From positions 62,001-126,000 of the forward strand of contig JALNYH010000001.1 in the NCBI GenBank assembly GCA_023229945.1: a stretch of DNA of 64,000 nucleotides. The letters are read 5' to 3'. The notes beneath the pieces were generated by a model. The model was not told the DNA's origin, searched no databases, and saw only the letters and a list, made by a program, of their open reading frames with translations. The translations under genes were made by a program, and so were the position numbers. How positions within the stretch are numbered: the stretch's first letter is position 1; each line of letters starts with the position of its first letter. This stretch comes from Arcobacteraceae bacterium (GTDB lineage Bacteria; Campylobacterota; Campylobacteria; Campylobacterales; Arcobacteraceae). Below, in pieces: positions 59,479 through 64,000 of the stretch.

Positions 59479-60852
59479 ATGAAAAATAATATAACAAATC
59501 TAAAATTATCTCCTCAAATGTTGGAGAATTTACAAAGTATTGGGTATAAAAACCTTACACAAATCCAAGAAAAATCGTTGCCTTATACACTTCATGGGCA
59601 AGACTTGATAGCCAAAGCAAAGACAGGTAGCGGTAAAACTGCGGCATTTGGTATACCACTTTTGAGCAAACTTGATATTAAACTATTTCGTATTCAGACA
59701 TTAGTCTTGTGTCCTACTAGAGAACTAGCCGAACAAGTAGCAATGGAGCTACGAAAACTGGCTAAGTTTGCACATAATATAAAGATAACTACACTTTGTG
59801 GAGGGATGCCATATCGCCCACAAGTTCACTCATTATCTCACCAAGCTCATATCATAGTAGGAACTCCTGGGCGTGTATTAAAGCATCTTCAAGAGAAGTC
59901 ATTTAGCACAGAAAATATCAATACTTTGGTACTTGATGAAGCTGATAAGATGCTTGATATGGGGTTTAGCGAAGATATACATTCTATTATTGATTTCTTA
60001 CCCAAAAATCGTCAAACAATGCTTTTTAGTGCTACTTATCCAGATAATATCAAGAAATTAGCCCAATCTATCATGACCAACCCAGTGATAGTAGAAGCCG
60101 ATACCACACACCAAGCACAAGTTATAGAACAAGTGTTTTATGAGGCAAGTTCAAGTTCTGATAAGCTATATAGCGTAATGAAACTATTGCAAGACAACAA
60201 TCCCACATCTTGCGTGATTTTTTGCAATACAAAGATAGCTTGTGACGAGCTAGCAGATGATTTGGAGCGAAATTCAATCCCTGTACTTGTCCTTCATAGT
60301 GATTTTGAGCAAAGAGATAGAAATGAGATACTAGCAATATTTTCAAACAAAAGCTACCCAGTACTAATAGCCACAGATGTAGCAGCAAGGGGTCTTGATA
60401 TAGATGATATTGAGCTAGTGATAAACTATGACTTGCCATTTGATATGCAAAACTACACACACAGAATAGGGCGAACCGCAAGAGCTGGCAAAACTGGAAA
60501 AGCTATTTCTTTGGTAGATAATATCAAGCTTTTTGATGAGGTCAAAGAGTACGCAAATCTATCAAACAACCTAGAAATAATGAAAAAAGAACCACTAGAT
60601 AAAAACTTCACACTAGAGTCTATATGGAGGTCTATCTACATCAACGCAGGCAAAAAAACCAAACTAAGAGCAGGCGATATAGTAGGAGTACTGACTGCAA
60701 GTATAGGACTAACCAAAGATGATATAGGCAAAATAAACACCCTAGAAATGTGTACCTATGTAGCCGTAAAAGAAAATGTGGCTACCAAAGCAGTAGAAGG
60801 GCTAAATACTCATAAAATTAAAGGGAAGTTCTTTCGGGCGTTTTTGAAGTAG
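59479..60852 (+). CDS. dbpA: DEAD-box RNA helicase DbpA
   Basis: A 457-residue helicase that acts on 23S rRNA during large-subunit assembly. Motifs are in order: Q-motif YKNLTQIQEKSLP, I AKTGSGKTAAFG, Ia PTRELAEQVA, II VLDEADKMLDMGF, III FSATYP, V ATDVAARGLDIDD, VI HRIGRTARAG. The C-terminal RNA-binding domain typical of DbpA is present: KTKLRAGDIVGVLTAS and TYVAVKENVATKAVEGL. The DbpA symbol rests on this domain. The gene uses a richer GC set of codons than the accessory genes that follow. Confidence 0.93.
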   Translation: MKNNITNLKLSPQMLENLQSIGYKNLTQIQEKSLPYTLHGQDLIAKAKTGSGKTAAFGIPLLSKLDIKLFRIQTLVLCPTRELAEQVAMELRKLAKFAHNIKITTLCGGMPYRPQVHSLSHQAHIIVGTPGRVLKHLQEKSFSTENINTLVLDEADKMLDMGFSEDIHSIIDFLPKNRQTMLFSATYPDNIKKLAQSIMTNPVIVEADTTHQAQVIEQVFYEASSSSDKLYSVMKLLQDNNPTSCVIFCNTKIACDELADDLERNSIPVLVLHSDFEQRDRNEILAIFSNKSYPVLIATDVAARGLDIDDIELVINYDLPFDMQNYTHRIGRTARAGKTGKAISLVDNIKLFDEVKEYANLSNNLEIMKKEPLDKNFTLESIWRSIYINAGKKTKLRAGDIVGVLTASIGLTKDDIGKINTLEMCTYVAVKENVATKAVEGLNTHKIKGKFFRAFLK

Positions 60853-61051
60853 GTTTCTTTTTTGGGTATGCATTTTATCTTGGGAGAGGGTAGAGAGATG
60901 AACTAGTTTATAGTTATTTTGGCATATTATATTGTTATTGTATGTTGTGGACTAATACAGTGACTTGATGATACTTTAAATTTATGATACAATTTTAGAA
61001 ATTACTTGATGTTGAGATAGAATCTTGAATACTACCATTAGGAAACAAAAT

Positions 61052-61543
61052 ATGACTACACTAATTGAGAAATTGGAAAGAAGTGCTATATTTGAAATAA
61101 AACTTGATAATAGAATAGTTTACATGTCCGCAGATTGTACAAATTATATGAATGATACAAGATATGTTGTAATTGTAGAAACAAATAAATTTTTAAAACT
61201 ATGGCAGAATGAGCCGAATCCATTATCTAAAAATTTAAATTTTGGAAATAAAGAGATTTGGAAAATGGATAAAAAATTTGCAGATGCTGAAAAAGGTTTT
61301 TCATTTGGTAAAAGTAATCCTGTTCCATTGGCAAATATGGTGTGTTATATAAATAAAAATAATAAATTACCATATATTGCAATTAATGATGGTATTACAA
61401 GAATTATATGGTTGCTTTCAAATGGAGTGGAATATTTTCCTATTGAATGTAAAAATATAAATGAAGCACAACTTCTTATAAAATCAGCAGGATATAAAAA
61501 TTCTGATATATGTAGTATTGAAGAATTATTAAATTGCAATTAG
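61052..61543 (+). CDS. Uncharacterised protein with an INDG motif
   Basis: A 163-residue soluble protein. ATG 61052 follows AGGAA by 7 bases; TTG 61025 is a longer alternative. It has VYMSADCTNYMNDTRYVVIVE, NLNFGNKEIWKMDKKF and KLPYIAINDGITRIIWLL. The last piece recalls the INDGRHR-type loop of ParB/sulfiredoxin-like folds and of plasmid fertility-inhibition-like proteins, but the resemblance is short. I do not assign a function. It belongs to an AT-rich accessory stretch beginning after dbpA. Confidence 0.55.
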   Translation: MTTLIEKLERSAIFEIKLDNRIVYMSADCTNYMNDTRYVVIVETNKFLKLWQNEPNPLSKNLNFGNKEIWKMDKKFADAEKGFSFGKSNPVPLANMVCYINKNNKLPYIAINDGITRIIWLLSNGVEYFPIECKNINEAQLLIKSAGYKNSDICSIEELLNCN

Positions 61544-61678
61544 GTTTCCGAACAATACCTCGGAAGAAAAATCAGTGAAATAGCCAATTCAATTATAAAT
61601 TAAGAACCAAATAGTTAAAGTTTTAGAAGTAAGACACACTTTTTTCAAGTAGGTCATTAACATAAGTAAGGAACTGTA

Positions 61679-62659
61679 TTGATTGACAATAAACCATTTG
61701 AAGAAGAATCTGAATCCTATGTTAAAAATAAATTGCTTAGATATGGGTTTAATATGGCTAAACCATCATTTGATATTAAAGGTGCAGACTTATTAATTTT
61801 AGACAATATAGATAGTTATTATTCTAAGATATTAAAGATACAATCAAAAGGTAGAACATTAAAGGAAACAACAAATTCAATTAAAATACATAAATCTTAT
61901 GTTAAAGATGACTTTATTGTATTTTTATATGTTATTGATGAAATAGATAAAGAAAAAGAATATTTATTTACCTTTTTTAAGGAAGATATAGAACAATGGA
62001 ATCTATCAACTGATAATTATATATTATCTTTTACATCAAAAAGCATATTAACTGATAAATTTCAAATAAAAAAATTTGACAAAAAGATTGTAGAAAAAAT
62101 CAATAGGTTATTAGAAAGAACAAAAATTAAAAAGTTTACATCAGTTGTTGTTGATGGTATTTTTTTAGATAGAGTTATCTCTGAAACATTCCAAATGTAT
62201 AAAAAAATGTATCCAGAAAAAGATTTACAAATACCTAGTATAGAAAGTGTTAGTATGAATATTACATCAATGTACAATAGATTTCAATCAGAAGAAAATA
62301 TTTTAAACTTTCATGTATATAATTATAATGAAAATGTTAATGGTTCGCATGTTGTAAATGGAAATATTATTGTTGATAACAACATAGAAAATAGAATTTA
62401 CTTTCATGAAACCAATGGTTTTATTTATCAAGATATAGAAGAATACTTTATGAAAGTTCTTAATTTAGAGAATATAATTTTTGTTGCAGATGATATTATT
62501 TATGAACCAATGTTGCACAATTTAGAAAATATAGGTATTGATATAATATTGGTACTGCATACTGAATGTGGTGGTAACAACATGTTTACAGGTTACAGAT
62601 GGGGGGCAATTTATTATCCAATAGCACAGGCTATGGGATTAGGTAGGTATGAGTGGTAA
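61679..62659 (+). CDS. Uncharacterised protein with PD-(D/E)xK nuclease-like N-terminus
   Basis: A 326-residue protein starting with TTG at 61679, behind AAGGA by 6 bases. The N-terminal 60 residues have EEESESYVKNKLLRYGF, then PSFDIKGADLLIL and ILKIQSKGRTLKE: Asp-x-x-Gly-x-Asp and Gln-x-Lys in the positions of a PD-(D/E)xK nuclease core. After this comes a domain with no recognised family and a C-terminus containing CGGNNMFTGYRWGAIYYP. It may be a defence or restriction-type nuclease. No partner gene is evident. Confidence 0.55.
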   Translation: MIDNKPFEEESESYVKNKLLRYGFNMAKPSFDIKGADLLILDNIDSYYSKILKIQSKGRTLKETTNSIKIHKSYVKDDFIVFLYVIDEIDKEKEYLFTFFKEDIEQWNLSTDNYILSFTSKSILTDKFQIKKFDKKIVEKINRLLERTKIKKFTSVVVDGIFLDRVISETFQMYKKMYPEKDLQIPSIESVSMNITSMYNRFQSEENILNFHVYNYNENVNGSHVVNGNIIVDNNIENRIYFHETNGFIYQDIEEYFMKVLNLENIIFVADDIIYEPMLHNLENIGIDIILVLHTECGGNNMFTGYRWGAIYYPIAQAMGLGRYEW

Positions 62660-62701
62660 ATGCTAATAAATCTTAGAAGTGAACAAGAAAGTACTTGCGA
62701 T

Positions 62702-62772
62702 AGTTTTAGCTATAGAGTTTAAAGAAGCTAAAACTTAGTTCAAATAATAAATTGGTCAAACACCATTGACCA
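62702..62772. terminator. Pair of hairpins after the nuclease-like gene
   Basis: AGTTTTAGC (62702-62710) pairs with GCTAAAACT (62727-62735) around a 16-base loop, then TGGTCAA (62753-62759) with TTGACCA (62766-62772) around six bases. They sit between two accessory genes. Either could terminate transcription, though no T-run follows. Confidence 0.45.
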
Positions 62773-62812
62773 CTAAAATTAAATATTATATACATAAAAA
62801 TACGAGGTAAAT

Positions 62813-63490
62813 ATGGAAAATAACATTATTACAATAGAAAATATTAACTATATTGTACAAATGGGAGTTGCAATAGTAATTCTATGGTATACATATGAAA
62901 CAAGAAAGTTACGTGTAACATCAGAAAAACAATTAAATGAACAAAGGCGTATCAATGAGCTATCCTTGCTTCCTTATTTTAGCTATGGAATAAATATTTT
63001 TCAAAGTAATGACAATGACAAAACTGCAATTAAGTATTTTAAAAAAAATACTTATCTTCCTCCTTCAATAAGAAATGAGTACATACAATTACTAGAAAAA
63101 AATACAAAAATATTTCAAATAAAAATTGAAAACCAATCTAGTGCTTTAGCACTAGATATTCAAGCTGTTATATATGATGGTTATACAAGAAATTATATTT
63201 TTGGTGAAACAGGTGTAGTGTCATCAAAATTAGGTGAGTGCCAATATATTTATACAGCAAGAGACAGTTATCAAACAAGAAATGAAATAATCGAAGATCT
63301 TAAATCTCATTATGGAGATAATGCCTTTTTGAATCAACAGTTAATAATCAATGATTCTGAAAAAAATAGATACTTCATGTATATTTTTGGAAAAACAATT
63401 GGTAATCGCTTATTTGTATTTAATAGAGAGTTTGAGATTAAAGATGGAGGAATAGACTTGAAGAAATCTAATTGGACTCTTGAAATATAA
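62813..63490 (+). CDS. Uncharacterised membrane-anchored protein
   Basis: A 225-residue protein with a single N-terminal membrane helix (about residues 11-28, YIVQMGVAIVILWYTYET), a short charged coil (LRVTSEKQLNEQRRINE) and a soluble C-terminal domain with beta-strand character (FQIKIENQSSALALDIQAV, RYFMYIFGKTIGNRLFVF). The layout resembles small phage-defence or membrane-anchored accessory proteins of unknown role, but there is no specific motif. GAGGTAA precedes the ATG. It is separated from its left neighbour by hairpins. Confidence 0.6.
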   Translation: MENNIITIENINYIVQMGVAIVILWYTYETRKLRVTSEKQLNEQRRINELSLLPYFSYGINIFQSNDNDKTAIKYFKKNTYLPPSIRNEYIQLLEKNTKIFQIKIENQSSALALDIQAVIYDGYTRNYIFGETGVVSSKLGECQYIYTARDSYQTRNEIIEDLKSHYGDNAFLNQQLIINDSEKNRYFMYIFGKTIGNRLFVFNREFEIKDGGIDLKKSNWTLEI

Positions 63491-63696
63491 ATTTCTAATA
63501 ATTAAATATACTTATAAATGAATTGAATACACATAAGAATTATAGCAAAAGATTAAAATTGATTTAAAGAATATATCAAATTGCAATGTTTTTCACTAAA
63601 ATTTTTTTATAATTGCTTTATTTATGGTATTTACTGTTGTGTTGATATATGGCATTTTTAATGTATATTATTTGTTTATTTTAAGGTTATGTTTTA

Positions 63697-63702
63697 TATA
63701 AT
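63697..63702 (+). promoter_or_regulatory. -10 element before the last, incomplete gene
   Basis: TATAAT preceded by a T-rich tract with TT at 63694, 35 bases before ATG 63737. The remaining 200 bases of this gap (63491-63690) are AT-rich and show no gene or hairpin I can support. Confidence 0.55.
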
Positions 63703-63736
63703 GCAGGTTGAATGAATAGTTAAATTAAGGTTATAG

Positions 63737-64000
63737 ATGAATTATTATGAAGCAGACAAAATTGAAATACTAGATAGAATAGAAATAATAGTGAATACAA
63801 TAACAGCAAGATTGTTACCTACATTTGATTCAATAGAAGAAGCAAAAAGAATTGAAGAAGCTAGATTGTCAGAGCTTGTTAAAATATTTAACCCAGATAC
63901 TATGGATGTAGGTTCATGTTATGAAGATGCTTTTTCAAAAGCTGGTCAACATTATATGATACAAAATGAGATGAAACAAGAATTCTTAAATCATCAAGCA
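63737..64000 (+). CDS. Start of an uncharacterised gene, cut by the window end
   Basis: The frame opens with ATG 63737 behind AAGG (spacing about 7) and stays open to the last base of the window, 88 codons. The translated part is helical and acidic (ADKIEILDRIEIIVNTITAR, SIEEAKRIEEARLSELVKI, SCYEDAFSKAGQHYM). No family is recognised. It lies on the same strand as the other accessory genes. Confidence 0.55.
   Translation, partial: MNYYEADKIEILDRIEIIVNTITARLLPTFDSIEEAKRIEEARLSELVKIFNPDTMDVGSCYEDAFSKAGQHYMIQNEMKQEFLNHQA

Noticed and set aside
60122..60481. 119-codon open frame on the minus strand inside dbpA
   Set aside because: It lies entirely within the highly conserved helicase core, has no ribosome binding site, and its translation has low-complexity, unnatural composition.

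Overview
The window looks like chromosomal DNA from a Campylobacterota (former Epsilonproteobacteria) species. The sequence is strongly AT-rich, genes are packed with short overlaps, and there are several lineage-typical genes and neighbourhoods: DUF507 between purA and carA, a short ThiC, a DUF3373-type porin with an N-terminal coiled coil, a DUF1104 protein, NFACT-cdsA-dxr, ArsS-like sensor kinases and a Pro-His-Arg-Leu tRNA array. I cannot name the genus from sequence alone; a free-living Sulfurimonas/Arcobacter-like organism would fit.

Layout. 1-7330: three two-component systems in a row, interleaved with small exported proteins (a diheme cytochrome end, a Spy/CpxP-like protein, a CxxCH cytochrome, DUF1104). 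7539-9017: a cytoplasmic alpha-amylase whose base composition differs from its neighbours. 9322-15420: a decayed restriction-modification (R-M) island. It holds an HsdR/HsdS chimera, an unknown gene, a TrlF-type PHP-ATPase, two truncated accessory genes (RhuM, YhcG/DUF1016) each preceded by the same roughly 78-bp repeat, an intact Fic enzyme, then tandem repeats and gene scraps. 15433-20445: housekeeping (carA, DUF507, purA, hisZ, a class V aminotransferase). 20577-22549: a 5-methylcytosine methyltransferase with a probable partner nuclease. 22690-29899: the complete phosphate module pstS-pstC-pstA-pstB-phoU-phoB-phoR, with a Pho box at the pstS promoter. 30088-49365: glnD, thiC, a glucosaminidase, a porin, a rhodanese, a haem-motif-less cytochrome-like protein, NFACT, cdsA, dxr, tsaD, DsrE, a PhnD-PAS hybrid kinase, a SUI1 factor, nnr, cutA and thiG. 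49523-49906: four tRNAs behind a full-consensus sigma-70 promoter. 49913-50341: an AAA ATPase relic. 50382-55383: an RND efflux operon. 55481-60852: yajQ, a probable c-di-GMP-I riboswitch with a 56-residue membrane protein, sfsA, truC, traT and dbpA. 61052-64000: AT-rich accessory genes of unknown role, the last cut by the window edge.

How the parts connect. The Pst/PhoB/PhoR block is one regulatory unit: PhoB should act at the TGTAAC direct repeat replacing the -35 element of pstS, and a strong hairpin after pstS would keep binding protein in excess over transporter. The three kinase/regulator pairs at the left edge are each next to a small exported protein, suggesting envelope or redox sensing. 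A predicted c-di-GMP riboswitch controls a tiny membrane protein directly beside YajQ, a family described as c-di-GMP-binding, and would probably act by opening or closing a hairpin over the ribosome binding site.

The most rewarding places to look again are the riboswitch/small-protein unit (56003-56306), the R-M graveyard and its repeat cassettes (9322-15420), the dispersed covarying palindrome (34916-34948 and 41932-41964), the 8-bp tandem repeat inside tsaD, and the unknown nuclease-like and membrane genes at the right edge. I did not see CRISPR arrays, rRNA genes, prophage structural genes or intact transposases.
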